From assembly GCA_047639555.1 (NCBI GenBank), contig JBLIOE010000013.1, positions 14,326 to 78,325 on the forward strand: a stretch of 64,000 nucleotides of DNA, read 5' to 3'. Shown piece by piece: positions 17,687-27,413 of this stretch. The stretch comes from JAJRXC01 sp047639555 (GTDB lineage: Bacteria; Actinomycetota; Acidimicrobiia; Acidimicrobiales; Aldehydirespiratoraceae). Under the pieces are notes generated by a model. It was given only the letters and a program-made list of their open reading frames with translations. It ran no database searches and had not been told where the DNA came from. Positions within the stretch are counted from its first letter, which is position 1; the number at the start of each line of letters is the position of its first letter. The translations under genes and the position numbers were made by a program.

Positions 17687-19957
17687 TTACTGATGCCGAA
17701 GCACCCGGTCGAGTTCCATCTCGAAGTCGAGCGGAGGGGGGTTGCCGCCGTCGACTCGAAGCCCAACAAATGAGCCGGGAGCCGGCGAGGGCGGCACATA
17801 GTCGTCGCACACCGGAAACGGTCGCCCGTAACCAACCGTCAGGAACGCACCATCGGGAGAGATCGCGCTCGGAATCGCGCCATCCAAGAAAGCCGTCGCC
17901 AACTCTTCGCCGTTGGCCGCCAGGGAAAGATCAAACCCGCCACCGGCGGCCGGAATTGCACTGACCGACACCGCCTGGCAGCCCGGCAGCACTCGGGCCG
18001 AGATGCGATGTTCGACGCCGCTCGTGGTGAGTATCCACGTGAGCTCGCCGTCGCGGAGAAACCACGCCCACCCGGCGATCCAGTCGCCCTGCTCGGCGAG
18101 TACCCCGGACGCATCCGCCGCAATCGGCGCATCGAACCAGGCGACCATCCGGAACCCGCCGAAGATGATCGGAGCGTGGGCTTCGTGCAGCTTGTCGCCG
18201 GGACGAAGCTCGTGGGTGGCCCGAAAGTTCAACCAAGGAAGGCTGATCTGCATCGAGCGCTGAACCCGACCGTCGTCGAGCGGCAGCACCTGGTTTTGTT
18301 CGGCGGCGATGTCCCACTTCCCGATGAGTTCCGCCAACTTCTCGGGATGTGACTCGGCCAGGTCGACACTCTCGGAGAAGTCTGTGGCCGTCTGGAAGAG
18401 TTGCCATTCATCGGCGGAGAAATTGTTGCTACCGACAATCGCGTCGCGCTCCGCCGCCGTTAGCTGGTTGACGTGGTTGGTGACGGCCTTCCAACCGTCG
18501 GCGTAGATCGCTCGGCTACCCCAACACTCGTAGTACTGCTCGGTGCGGGTGTCTGGGGCCGCGGCATCCTCAAGGACCGGTCGCATCGTCGTTCCGTCGA
18601 ACGACATCTGAGAGACCCCGCCGAGCTCTTCCGGGGAGTCGATGCCGAGCAGGTCGAGCAGGGTCGGCAGCACGTCGATCGCGTGGGCGTACTGATCACG
18701 AATTGTGCCCGCCCCGTCGAGACCGCCGGGCCACGACACGATGAACGGGTCGCGGACCCCACCTTCGAAGGTGTAGCGCTTCCACCGGCGAAAGGGGGTG
18801 TTGCCGGCCAGCGCCCAACCCCAGGGGTAGTGCCCGCTCGACTTGAAGCCACCGAGGTCGTCGTAGCGGGCGAGCTCGGCCACGAGGTCGTCGGGTTCGT
18901 CGGAGATGTAGTGACGGAGCTGGTTCCACGAACCATTCGGGCCGCCCTCGGCGGAAGCACCGTTGTCGGAGACCGCCATAACAATCGTGTTGTCGGCTTG
19001 ACCGAGCCGCTCGATCTCGTCGAGCACCCGACCGATGTGATGATCGGTGTGGGCCAGAAACCCGGCGTACACCTCCATCATCCGGGCGTAGAGACGCCGG
19101 CGATCGGGATCGATGTCGTCCCACGCTTCAACCCATTCGGGCCGGGCCGACAGTTCCGCATCGGCGGGCACAACACCGAGCGCCTTCTGGCGGGCAAACG
19201 TCTCTTCGCGCATCACGTCCCAGCCGGAATCGAAGCGGCCCGCAAACGGTTCGATCCACTCCGGCGCAACCTGATGCGGCGCATGGGGCGCGCCGGTGGC
19301 GTACCAAAGCAGGAACGGCCGATCGGGATTGTGGATGTGCAACGAACGCAGCTGGGTGATGGCCTCGTCGGCCAGATCAGCATCAAGGTGGTAGCCCTCA
19401 TCCGGCGTGGCCGGCGGCTCCACGTGTTGCTGGTCGCGGATGAGGTTGGGCGTCCACTGGTTCGTCTCGCCATTGAGAAAGCCGTAGTAACGCTCGAACC
19501 CGACGCCAGTGGGCCACATGTTGAACGGCCCGCTGGCCCGCTGGTCACGGGGAACGAGATGCCACTTGCCGATCGCGGTGGTCGAGTAACCCTGATCCAG
19601 CAGGATCTGCGCCATCGTGCCGGCCGACGACGGGAACTCGCCGGTATAGCCGGGATAGTTGATGGGAAGGTCGGGCAACATGCCCATCCCGACCCGATGG
19701 TGATTTCGGCCGGTCAGCAGGCAGGCCCGAGTGGGTGAACACACCGCAGTTGTGTGGAAATTCGTAAACCGCAGCCCGCGCTCAGCCAGTCGGTCGAGGT
19801 TTGGTGTGTCGAGGCTGCTGCCATAACAACCGAGCTGAGCGAAGCCCAGATCGTCGAGCACGATCACGACGACGTTTGGCTTTCCCGCTGGATACGGCCT
19901 CGGCGCTCGGGGCGCCGTGCTCTCGGCGAGCGACAACACAATCGATGACTCAGTCAT
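17687..19957 (-). CDS. Type I sulfatase (formylglycine-dependent arylsulfatase)
   Basis: A 756-residue sulfatase. The N-terminal alkaline-phosphatase-like domain has the metal Asp pair at 35-36 (VLDDLGF) and the maturation motif C-S-P-T-R at 73-77, whose Cys73 is converted to formylglycine by FGE in this family. The C-terminal third contains a beta-rich domain of the kind found in large actinobacterial arylsulfatases. No signal peptide is visible, so it may be cytoplasmic. GGGAGG upstream of the ATG at 19957 fixes the start; the frame stays open far upstream by chance. It is divergent from an LLM oxidoreductase. Confidence 0.92.
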   Translation of the reverse strand: MTESSIVLSLAESTAPRAPRPYPAGKPNVVVIVLDDLGFAQLGCYGSSLDTPNLDRLAERGLRFTNFHTTAVCSPTRACLLTGRNHHRVGMGMLPDLPINYPGYTGEFPSSAGTMAQILLDQGYSTTAIGKWHLVPRDQRASGPFNMWPTGVGFERYYGFLNGETNQWTPNLIRDQQHVEPPATPDEGYHLDADLADEAITQLRSLHIHNPDRPFLLWYATGAPHAPHQVAPEWIEPFAGRFDSGWDVMREETFARQKALGVVPADAELSARPEWVEAWDDIDPDRRRLYARMMEVYAGFLAHTDHHIGRVLDEIERLGQADNTIVMAVSDNGASAEGGPNGSWNQLRHYISDEPDDLVAELARYDDLGGFKSSGHYPWGWALAGNTPFRRWKRYTFEGGVRDPFIVSWPGGLDGAGTIRDQYAHAIDVLPTLLDLLGIDSPEELGGVSQMSFDGTTMRPVLEDAAAPDTRTEQYYECWGSRAIYADGWKAVTNHVNQLTAAERDAIVGSNNFSADEWQLFQTATDFSESVDLAESHPEKLAELIGKWDIAAEQNQVLPLDDGRVQRSMQISLPWLNFRATHELRPGDKLHEAHAPIIFGGFRMVAWFDAPIAADASGVLAEQGDWIAGWAWFLRDGELTWILTTSGVEHRISARVLPGCQAVSVSAIPAAGGGFDLSLAANGEELATAFLDGAIPSAISPDGAFLTVGYGRPFPVCDDYVPPSPAPGSFVGLRVDGGNPPPLDFEMELDRVLRHQ

Positions 19958-20080
19958 GGCCGCGATCCTCCCGCGAGCCGACCGAAAGCGCACATCCCCA
20001 TTGCGGCATTGCCGCTGCGAGATGGCAAGCTCGGTGCAACTGATCGGCGAAGCCGACCGACCAACTCGCGAGGGAAATCG

Positions 20081-21118
20081 ATGAAGCTCTGCACCGCAAT
20101 CATGTTCGACGGCGACGCCGAACGGCTCGCTCGACATGTTGTCAACCTCGAGGCCGCGGGCGTCGACATGGTTCTGATTCCCGAGATCTACGGCTTCGAC
20201 CAGGTCTCCGTGCTTGGTTACATCGCGGCGAAGACCAGCACGATCGAGTTGATGACCGGCATCGTCAACGTCTACTCCCGCTCCCCTGCCCTCATCGCCC
20301 AGAGCGCGGCCACCATCGACGCTCTGTCCGGTGGTCGTTTCACGCTCGGTATCGGCACCTCCGGCGCCCAGGTGGTCGAGGGCTGGCACGGTGTGCCGTT
20401 CAAGCGTCCGCTTGGCCGTACCCGCGACACCGTCGACATCTGCCGCAAGGTGTGGAGCGGCGACAAGGTCACTCACGACGGCAAGGCGGTCTCCTTGCCG
20501 CTGCCGGCCGATGAAGGCACGGGGCTCGGCAAGCCGCTCAAGTTCATGAACCGGATCGCCAACAAGGACATCCCCATCGTGATCGCGTCGATCGGTCCGT
20601 CCAATGTGCAAATGACGGCCGAAATCGCCGATGGCTGGCAGCCGATTCACTTCGTGCCCGACCGCTTCGATCGCGTTTGGGGCGAAGCGCTCGAGGCTGG
20701 CAGGGCCCTCCGTAACCCCGACCTCGGACCAATGAGCATCTTCGGCGACGCCAACCTCGCGATCGGTGAAGGCGAAGATGTTGCCACTTCTCGCGAGATG
20801 GCCCGTGGCCATGTGGGCTTCTATGTGGGCGGCATGGGCGCCAAGTCGAAGAACTACTACAACGACCTGTTCAAGCGGTACGGCTGGGAAGAAGAGGCCG
20901 AGAAGATCCAGGATCTGTTCCTGGGCGGCCAACGAGCCGAAGCCATGGCCGCCGTGCCCGACGAATATGTCGACAGCGCCAACCTCATCGGCACCGAGAC
21001 TCACATCAAGGAACGATTGGCCGTCTACAAGGACGTCGGCGTCACCCATCTCACCGTGGCCGCCACTGGCAGCAACGCGATGGACGACCTGTCGGCCGTG
21101 AAGGCCTGGATCGAGTAG
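20081..21118 (+). CDS. LLM-class F420-dependent oxidoreductase
   Basis: A 345-residue luciferase-like protein. It starts MKLCTAIMFDGDAERLARHVVN, then has GVDMVLIPEIYGFDQVSVLGYIAAKTSTIELMTGI, RFTLGIGTSGAQVVEGWHG and IPIVIASIGPSNVQMTAEIADGW, all core strands of the family. The late segment with GHVGFYVGGMGAKSKNYYNDLF is characteristic of a mycobacterial-type F420 subfamily. GAGGG lies seven bases before the ATG. Divergent from the sulfatase; the two could share a promoter in 19958-20080. Confidence 0.87.
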   Translation: MKLCTAIMFDGDAERLARHVVNLEAAGVDMVLIPEIYGFDQVSVLGYIAAKTSTIELMTGIVNVYSRSPALIAQSAATIDALSGGRFTLGIGTSGAQVVEGWHGVPFKRPLGRTRDTVDICRKVWSGDKVTHDGKAVSLPLPADEGTGLGKPLKFMNRIANKDIPIVIASIGPSNVQMTAEIADGWQPIHFVPDRFDRVWGEALEAGRALRNPDLGPMSIFGDANLAIGEGEDVATSREMARGHVGFYVGGMGAKSKNYYNDLFKRYGWEEEAEKIQDLFLGGQRAEAMAAVPDEYVDSANLIGTETHIKERLAVYKDVGVTHLTVAATGSNAMDDLSAVKAWIE

Positions 21119-21151
21119 CTACGGGCCCGGAGCTTCTCCGCCTGATGCTGG

Positions 21152-22057
21152 TTAGGCGTCGGGGTCGTCAGCGGCCAAGCGCTCGAAGTAGCTGCGCAGC
21201 GTTGTCGTGCCCAGCGGCGGCCCAACACCGTCAACCTCGCCTGCCGTCACGATGAACTCGGCCAGGTCGCCGAACTGCTTCGACAACAGCCGGATACCTC
21301 GGGCCAACGTGCTCGCCGCCCGCAACGGAATCGAGTGAATCCTCGGTTTCTGGCCGACGACGTCGAAGGCCAGGGCCGCAGCTTCGCGCTGAGTCATCAC
21401 CTCGGGACCACCCGCTTCCACCTCGATCTCATCGCCCTCGGTGACATCAACACAGATGTTCGCGAGGTCACGACCATGAATCGGACTCATCTTGTTCTCG
21501 CCGCTGCCTACGAGGAACGAGCGGCCCTTCTGGGCCATTGTCAGCAGCACGCCCATGTCGGAGAAGTAGCCGCACGGCCGTACGATCCGATGATCGAGCG
21601 GACTTGCCTCGAGCTCACCCACCACTTTCTCGTGAGCTCGGGTGATCGCGAGATCGGCGAGCGCGGCCGTATCGGCGCCCTGCATTGACACATAGACGAA
21701 CTGGCGGACATCGCTGGCTTCGGCCATCTCGATCAACGTGTGGTTGCACCCATAGTCGACTTGCTCAAACGTGAGTCCGTCGCGTTGCCGTGAGATCCCG
21801 ACACACGAGAACACGATGTCGATGCCATCCATCAGCCCGTTGAGAGTCTCCGGCTCGGTGAGCTCACCAACAAAAACATCGTCGCAGTCGTCGGGCCCAA
21901 TCCCCGGAGCGGTGTAGGGGCCACGATCGCGCAGCCGAGCCTCATCGCGGGTGAGAGCCCGCACCCAGTAGCCGCGCTGTTTAAAGGCTTCGACGGCGAA
22001 CTTCCCGACATAACCGGTGGCCCCGGCGATCAACACTCGCGGCTTGGGCTCGCTCAT
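21152..22057 (-). CDS. NmrA-like NAD(P)-binding protein (atypical SDR)
   Basis: A 301-residue Rossmann protein with GATGYVG at 12-18. The middle segment VDYGCNHTLIEMAEASDVRQFVYVSMQG is typical of extended or NmrA-type atypical SDRs. The usual Tyr-x-x-x-Lys active site is replaced by a divergent sequence, so it may be a sensor or an isomerase/reductase of an aromatic or quinone compound rather than a classical dehydrogenase. GAGGGG before the ATG at 22057 sets the start. It is convergent with the LLM gene and divergent from the amidohydrolase at 22176. Confidence 0.82.
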   Translation of the reverse strand: MSEPKPRVLIAGATGYVGKFAVEAFKQRGYWVRALTRDEARLRDRGPYTAPGIGPDDCDDVFVGELTEPETLNGLMDGIDIVFSCVGISRQRDGLTFEQVDYGCNHTLIEMAEASDVRQFVYVSMQGADTAALADLAITRAHEKVVGELEASPLDHRIVRPCGYFSDMGVLLTMAQKGRSFLVGSGENKMSPIHGRDLANICVDVTEGDEIEVEAGGPEVMTQREAAALAFDVVGQKPRIHSIPLRAASTLARGIRLLSKQFGDLAEFIVTAGEVDGVGPPLGTTTLRSYFERLAADDPDA

Positions 22058-22175
22058 CGTTTCCCCTCGGCGGGCCGAAACGGCGTCGCGAGGGGAACCT
22101 AGCGGGGCGGCAACACTCGGTCCCACCGAGCACCGACGATTGGACAATCACATCGGTACCGACTCTGCTGACAAC

Positions 22176-23912
22176 ATGCATGACCTGGTAATCCGCGGCG
22201 GCACAGTGATCGACGGCACCGGGAGTCCCGGCCGAACGGCCGACGTCGCGATCGATCGTGGCGTGATCTCCGCGGTCGGCGACAACATCGGTTCGGGGAC
22301 CGAAGAAATCGATGCCACCGGCTCGCTTGTCCTTCCCGGTTGGGTCGATATTCATGCCCACTACGACGGCCAGGTCACCTGGGACCCCTACCTCACACCG
22401 GCGGGCTGGAACGGCGTGACCACCGTTGTCTTTGGCAACTGTGGGGTGGGTTTCGCCCCCGTCCGCCCCGATCAGCACGACTTCCTCATCCAGCTGATGG
22501 AGGGGGTCGAAGACATCCCCGGAAGTGCGCTCGCCGAAGGCATCAAATGGAACTGGGAGACGTTCCCGGAATACCTCGATGCGCTCGACGAACACGAATA
22601 CGCGATCGACTTCGGCACGCAGGTTCCCCACGGACCGGTGCGGACATATGTGATGGGCGACGAGGGCGCCGATCGCACCGCCGCCGACGCCGCGGCGATA
22701 AGCGAGATGGCCGAGATCGTGCGGGCCGGCCTCGAGGCCGGAGCCCTCGGATTCTCGACGTCTCGGACGATGCTGCACCGAGCCAAAGACGGTCGCCTCG
22801 TGCCCGGCACCGAGGCCAGCGAGGACGAGGTGCTTGGCATCGGACGAGTGCTGGCCGATCTTGACCACGGCGTGTTCCAGGTGGCGGGCGACTATGTGCC
22901 CGAAGAACAAGAACTCGCGTGGATGAAGCAGCTCGGCCGCGAGACGGGCAAACGAGTGCTCTACAGCATTGCCCAGAGCTCAGGTGACCCGGAGCAGTGG
23001 CGGCGACTGCTCCGCGCCGCTGAGATCGACCAGGCCGAGGGTGGCACGCTCACGCCGCAGATCTCGCCACGTCCCGTCGGAATCCTGATGGGGTTCGAAA
23101 GTACGGTTCATCCGTTCTCGATCCATCCGGAATGGCCCGTGCTCGCCGCGCTTTCCGTGGAGGATCGCAAGGCCGCCGTCGCCCGGCCCGAGACTCGGGC
23201 CACTTTCGTTGACAATCCGCCCGACACCTCCCGTTTCTCGGGTGTCATCGGCATGGTGGCTCACGGCTTCACGCAGATGTACCCGCTCGGTGATCCGCCG
23301 GAATACGAGCCCGGCCCCGACCAGAGTGTCGGCGCGATCGCCGAACAGTCCGGACGGACTCCCCAGGAAGTCATCTACGACGTGATGGCCGCCGACGATG
23401 CGAGCGGGCTGTTGTACTTGCCGATGCTCAACTACACCGACGGCAATCTCGACGCCACGGCTGAGCTCATGCGTCACCCCCACAGCGTCTATGGGCTCGC
23501 CGATGGCGGCGCCCACTGCGGTGTGGTCAGCGACGCCAGCGTCCCCACCTATCTCCTCACCCATTGGGCGCGAGACCGCACCCGGGGTGACCAAATCCCA
23601 ATCGAAGAGCTCGTCCACAACCAGACCCAGCGGACCGCCCAGTGCTACGAGCTCAATGATCGCGGCGTCATCGCCGTCGGCATGAAGGCCGATCTCAACG
23701 TGGTCGACCATGAGAACCTGCGCATCCACGCGCCCCGTCTGGCCTACGACCTTCCGGCCGACGGCAAGCGCTACGTCCAAGACATCACCGGATATCAAGC
23801 CACAATCTGCAGCGGCGAAGTGATCTATCGAGACGGAGTGCCGACGGGTCGCCTTCCCGGCCGACTGGTCCGTGGGGCGCAACCAGCGCCCACCGCTGGC
23901 GCCCAGGCGTGA
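22176..23912 (+). CDS. N-acyl-D-amino-acid deacylase/D-aminoacylase-like amidohydrolase
   Basis: A 578-residue member of the amidohydrolase superfamily. The small N-terminal beta domain (LVIRGGTVIDGTGSPG) is followed by the metal motif H60-A-H62 in VDIHAHYDGQ and a conserved GNCGVGFAP segment, which is characteristic of the D-aminoacylase group. The C-terminal NVVDHENLRI and VIYRDGVPTGRLPGRLVRG complete the composite beta domain. It should hydrolyse an amide or cyclic amide with Zn. Its stop overlaps the next gene's GTG start (GTGA), beginning a run of coupled genes to 27325. Confidence 0.88.
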   Translation: MHDLVIRGGTVIDGTGSPGRTADVAIDRGVISAVGDNIGSGTEEIDATGSLVLPGWVDIHAHYDGQVTWDPYLTPAGWNGVTTVVFGNCGVGFAPVRPDQHDFLIQLMEGVEDIPGSALAEGIKWNWETFPEYLDALDEHEYAIDFGTQVPHGPVRTYVMGDEGADRTAADAAAISEMAEIVRAGLEAGALGFSTSRTMLHRAKDGRLVPGTEASEDEVLGIGRVLADLDHGVFQVAGDYVPEEQELAWMKQLGRETGKRVLYSIAQSSGDPEQWRRLLRAAEIDQAEGGTLTPQISPRPVGILMGFESTVHPFSIHPEWPVLAALSVEDRKAAVARPETRATFVDNPPDTSRFSGVIGMVAHGFTQMYPLGDPPEYEPGPDQSVGAIAEQSGRTPQEVIYDVMAADDASGLLYLPMLNYTDGNLDATAELMRHPHSVYGLADGGAHCGVVSDASVPTYLLTHWARDRTRGDQIPIEELVHNQTQRTAQCYELNDRGVIAVGMKADLNVVDHENLRIHAPRLAYDLPADGKRYVQDITGYQATICSGEVIYRDGVPTGRLPGRLVRGAQPAPTAGAQA

Positions 23913-24892
23913 GCGTCCCCGAGGTAACCCTCACCGAGATTGCGCTTCCCGGCCGAGCGGGCGATCCCGACTTTCACCTCGCCGCCCACCAGGCGGGCGA
24001 TGGGCCCGCCGTGGTGTTCTGCCACGGCTTCCCCGACCTCGCGCGGGGGTGGCACCACCAGCTGGTGGCCGTCGCCGCCGGTGGCTTTCGCGTGATCGCC
24101 GCCGACGGTCGTGGTTATGGCGGCAGCTCCTGCCCCGAGCCGATCGATGCCTACACAATGACCGAGCTCACCGGCGACCTTGTCGCCATGCTCGATGCGC
24201 TCGAGATCGAGCGGGCCGTGTTTGTCGGTCACGACTGGGGTGGCTGGGTCGTGTGGGCGATGGCCATCCTTCATCCCGATCGGGTGGCGGGCGTGGCCGC
24301 GGCCTGCACGCCGTACATCCCGTTCCCCAGCATTCAGAAACACATCGATCTTGTGGAGGGCGATGTCGAACGGCAGTACGTCGCATGGTTCCAGCGAGAC
24401 CACGAACCCGAGCAACACATGGACCAACACATCGCCACGATCGTGGCGAACACGATGCGCACCGGCGCTCCGCTGGCCGAAGTGGGCGCCGCCGCGTTTG
24501 CGGACGGGAAACTCAACATGAATCCCTTCTGGAATATCGAAAACGCGCCGGTCACCGGCAAGCCGCTCTTTGACAAGGCCGAGACCGAGGAATACGTCGC
24601 CCAGTTCACCAAAACGGGCTTCCGCGGCGGCATCAACTGGTATCGCAATATCGACCGCAACACCGCTGATCACCCGACGATCGGCGTCGCCCCGATCGAT
24701 GTCCCCTGCCTGATGCTCACTGCCGAGCTCGATCCGGCGCTGCGGCCCCGATTCGCCGACGGCATGGAAGACCGCTGCCGCAATCTCGAGCTCCACATGA
24801 TCGAAAACGCCGGGCACTGGGTGCAACAAGAACAGGCCGAGGTCTTCAATCAGCACCTCCTTGGTTGGCTGCAACGGCACTTCGCCAAGTAG
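23909..24892 (+). CDS. Epoxide-hydrolase-like alpha/beta hydrolase
   Basis: A 327-residue alpha/beta hydrolase with oxyanion motif HGFPD at 39-43, nucleophile motif GHDWGG at 107-112 (Asp109) and catalytic His303 in NAGHWVQQE. An Asp nucleophile with HGFP is diagnostic of epoxide hydrolases and dehalogenases rather than Ser esterases. It should open an epoxide to a diol in the cytoplasm. The start is a GTG overlapping the amidohydrolase stop by four bases. The next gene starts 10 bases later. Confidence 0.9.
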   Translation: MSVPEVTLTEIALPGRAGDPDFHLAAHQAGDGPAVVFCHGFPDLARGWHHQLVAVAAGGFRVIAADGRGYGGSSCPEPIDAYTMTELTGDLVAMLDALEIERAVFVGHDWGGWVVWAMAILHPDRVAGVAAACTPYIPFPSIQKHIDLVEGDVERQYVAWFQRDHEPEQHMDQHIATIVANTMRTGAPLAEVGAAAFADGKLNMNPFWNIENAPVTGKPLFDKAETEEYVAQFTKTGFRGGINWYRNIDRNTADHPTIGVAPIDVPCLMLTAELDPALRPRFADGMEDRCRNLELHMIENAGHWVQQEQAEVFNQHLLGWLQRHFAK

Positions 24893-24902
24893 ATCAAGAG
24901 CA

Positions 24903-25658
24903 ATGGAATCGGTCAGCAACTTTCGCGAACTTGGAAATCTCCCCGTAGGCGGAGGAACCATCGCTCCCGGAATTCTCTTTCGGTCCGGCCACCTGGCCGA
25001 CCTTTCCGATGAAGACACCCAGCAGATCACCGAAGCCGGCATTCGAACTTTCGTAGATCTCCGCACCGCGAACGACATAGAGAACGAGGGCGCCGACCGG
25101 GTGCCTGACGGTGTCGCCCATCGCCATGTACCGATCTTCGACGACGCCGGATCCGGCGACCGGCTTCGCGCCATGATCATGCGCGGCGACCTCGACGAAC
25201 TCCGCGACCAGTTTGGCGAGGGGAAAAGTCACCAGCTCGCGCTCGACGGCGCCGCCGGCTTCGCGGAAAACCCAGACCGGATGGCGAGCTTCGCGACGGC
25301 GATGGCCATCGTCACCAACCCTGACAACTGGCCGCTCCTCTGGCACTGCTCAGCGGGCAAGGATCGGGCCGGTTGGGTCGGTACCTCGGTGCTCCTGGCT
25401 GCCGGCGCCACGCCCGAGGTGATCGTCGATCACTATCTCGAGAGCAACAAAGCCCGGGGCACGATCAGCCTCTTCCGGGAGGGCGAACTCAAGGATTTGG
25501 TCCGTCCGTTCCTCGCTGTTCATGAAGATTACGTGCGGGCCCAGCTCGACGTGGTTGAGAACACCTGGGGCGGTGTCGAGGGGCTCTACCGAGACGGCTT
25601 TGGGCTGAGCGAAGAAGCACTCGACCGGTTCCGTACCGCACTCATCGCCGGGTCGTAG
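24903..25658 (+). CDS. Tyrosine-phosphatase-family protein (Y_phosphatase3 type)
   Basis: A 251-residue protein with the phosphatase loop H-C-S-A-G-K-D-R at 148-155 (HCx5R), containing the nucleophile Cys149 and Arg155. The N-terminus NFRELGNLPVGGG...GILFRSGHLADLS and the TFVDLRT segment match the PF13350 group of protein-tyrosine or phosphoinositide phosphatases. The ATG at 24903 lies 10 bases after the epoxide-hydrolase-like gene, in the same operon. Its role beside catabolic enzymes is not clear; it could act on a phosphorylated metabolite. Confidence 0.88.
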   Translation: MESVSNFRELGNLPVGGGTIAPGILFRSGHLADLSDEDTQQITEAGIRTFVDLRTANDIENEGADRVPDGVAHRHVPIFDDAGSGDRLRAMIMRGDLDELRDQFGEGKSHQLALDGAAGFAENPDRMASFATAMAIVTNPDNWPLLWHCSAGKDRAGWVGTSVLLAAGATPEVIVDHYLESNKARGTISLFREGELKDLVRPFLAVHEDYVRAQLDVVENTWGGVEGLYRDGFGLSEEALDRFRTALIAGS

Positions 25659-25667
25659 TCTCGACAC

Positions 25668-26444
25668 ATGCCGCTCTCCGACGCCGACGTCGCCCGTTAC
25701 GCAATTGACGGCGTGCTCGCACCGGCCGGGGCCATCAATGCAGACGCGCTCGGCGACATGCGCTCCGAGCTCGATCGATTCCTCGACGACCTCACGTGGC
25801 CCAACGCCGACTTCATCCCCAACATCGTCGACCGGGTGCCCGAGTGGCGCCGCTTCGCGACCATGCCGGAGTTGCTCGACCCGATGCGAGCGCTGATCGG
25901 TGACGATGTGATCCTCTGGGGATCCGGCCTCTTCTGCAAGAGCGCCGACAACGGTCGGGGCACACCCTGGCATCAAGATGGTCAGTACTGGCCGATCCGG
26001 CCGCTGGCGACGGTCACGGCCTGGATCGCGATCGACCCGGTCGACCAGGGCAACGGTTGCCTGCGGGTGATTCCCGGGTCGCATCAGCAGCGCGCGCTCC
26101 TCGAACACGACCAGAACGACAGCCCCGACCTGGTCCTCAATCAGGAACTCTCTCCCGATCTCTGGGAAGGCACTGAGCCGCTCGACATCGTGCTCGAACC
26201 GGGCCAGTTCTCCCTCCACGACGTCTATATGATCCATGGTGCCAACCCAAACACGTCTGGGCGCCGTCGGGCCGGGATCGTCTTTCGCTACATGCCCGCC
26301 ACCTCGCACTACGACCGCGAGCTCGCCCGCCAACAGGAAGAAGAAATGGGCCTGCGGAGCATGGTGAACCGCTCACTCTTCCTCGTCAGCGGAAACAACG
26401 TCCATCCGGGCAACGACATCTACAACGAAGGCGACCCCTCGTGA
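25668..26444 (+). CDS. Phytanoyl-CoA dioxygenase (PhyH) family oxygenase
   Basis: A 258-residue Fe(II)/2-oxoglutarate oxygenase. The first two iron ligands are His102 and Asp104 (WHQDGQYW) and the distal ligand is His190 in YMIHGANPNTSGRRRAG, whose following Arg residues fit the co-substrate site. GNGCLRVIPGSH is the usual PhyH strand. The substrate is unknown; PhyH enzymes hydroxylate acyl-CoAs and small molecules. It starts nine bases after the phosphatase and overlaps the DUF1295 gene by four bases (GTGA). Confidence 0.9.
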   Translation: MPLSDADVARYAIDGVLAPAGAINADALGDMRSELDRFLDDLTWPNADFIPNIVDRVPEWRRFATMPELLDPMRALIGDDVILWGSGLFCKSADNGRGTPWHQDGQYWPIRPLATVTAWIAIDPVDQGNGCLRVIPGSHQQRALLEHDQNDSPDLVLNQELSPDLWEGTEPLDIVLEPGQFSLHDVYMIHGANPNTSGRRRAGIVFRYMPATSHYDRELARQQEEEMGLRSMVNRSLFLVSGNNVHPGNDIYNEGDPS

Positions 26445-27325
26445 ACATAAAGAAGCAGAACCAGATCTCGATCGTGGGCCTGTTGGCCACGCTCGTCATC
26501 GGCGCCGGAATCGCGCTGGCCGGTTCGTCGGGCAGCGTCGAAGCCGGCGGAATCGCCGTGTTCGCCATCGCCGCGATCCTCGCCTACGCCATCAACTGGA
26601 TCGTGTTTGTTCCGTCCTACCTGGCGAGGACTGAGGCCTACTTCGACCTCACCGGCTCACTCACCTACATCAGCCTGATCGTGGTCTCCGTTCTCGCCTC
26701 CAACGACGTTGACGCTCGCGCGCTGGTCGTCGCGGCCGCGGTCGTCATTTGGGCGGTGCGACTCGGCTCATTCCTGTTCCGGCGCGTGAAACGAGATGGC
26801 GGCGACGGCCGCTTCGACTGGATCAAAACCAACTTCCTCCGGTTCCTCATGACATGGTCGCTTCAGGGCCTCTGGGTGCTCCTCACCCTCGCTGCCGCGC
26901 TGGCCGTAATCACCGCCGAGGATCGCGAGAACATCGATGCCTTCATGGTCATCGGAATGATCGTCTGGCTGATTGGCTTCGCGATCGAAGTGGTCGCCGA
27001 CCGCCAGAAGAGCGCCTTCCGCGCCGACCCCGCCAACGAGGGCCGGTTCGTCACCAGCGGTCTGTGGGCTTGGTCACGGCACCCGAACTATTTCGGCGAG
27101 ATCACGTTGTGGGTCGGCATCGCCATCGCCGCGATTCCGGTCTTGTCCGGTTGGCGCTGGCTCGTGTTGATCTCCCCCGTGTTCGTCGTGGTTCTCCTCA
27201 CCCGTATCAGCGGCATTCCGATGCTCGAACGCCGCGGCGAGAAGCGTTGGGGCGATGATCCGGAGTTCCGCGCCTACACAAACAACACGTCGGTGTTGAT
27301 TCCGCGACCGCCTAGGTCGTCGTGA
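26441..27325 (+). CDS. DUF1295 / steroid-5-alpha-reductase-like membrane protein
   Basis: A 294-residue protein with about seven hydrophobic segments. The C-terminal half has GLWAWSRHPNYFGEITLWVG, the hallmark of DUF1295 and isoprenylcysteine methyltransferase-like proteins, and ends RWGDDPEFRAYTNNTSVLIP. The family is thought to bind NADPH or a methyl donor at the membrane face; function is not established. The start is GTG, overlapping the PhyH stop, so it is the last gene of the coupled set starting at 22176. Confidence 0.85.
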   Translation: MNIKKQNQISIVGLLATLVIGAGIALAGSSGSVEAGGIAVFAIAAILAYAINWIVFVPSYLARTEAYFDLTGSLTYISLIVVSVLASNDVDARALVVAAAVVIWAVRLGSFLFRRVKRDGGDGRFDWIKTNFLRFLMTWSLQGLWVLLTLAAALAVITAEDRENIDAFMVIGMIVWLIGFAIEVVADRQKSAFRADPANEGRFVTSGLWAWSRHPNYFGEITLWVGIAIAAIPVLSGWRWLVLISPVFVVVLLTRISGIPMLERRGEKRWGDDPEFRAYTNNTSVLIPRPPRSS

Positions 27326-27413
27326 ACGGCATCGCCGGTCTGAGATCCCTGACCCGATCTGGCCTCCGACACAACCAGCCGCGAGACTGTCAGTCGAACA
27401 CGAGGGAGATCTG

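Noticed and set aside
19958..21049. Upstream extension of the sulfatase frame by more than 360 codons
   Set aside because: It runs antisense through a clear LLM oxidoreductase gene, and the sulfatase has its own ATG with GGGAGG at 19957.
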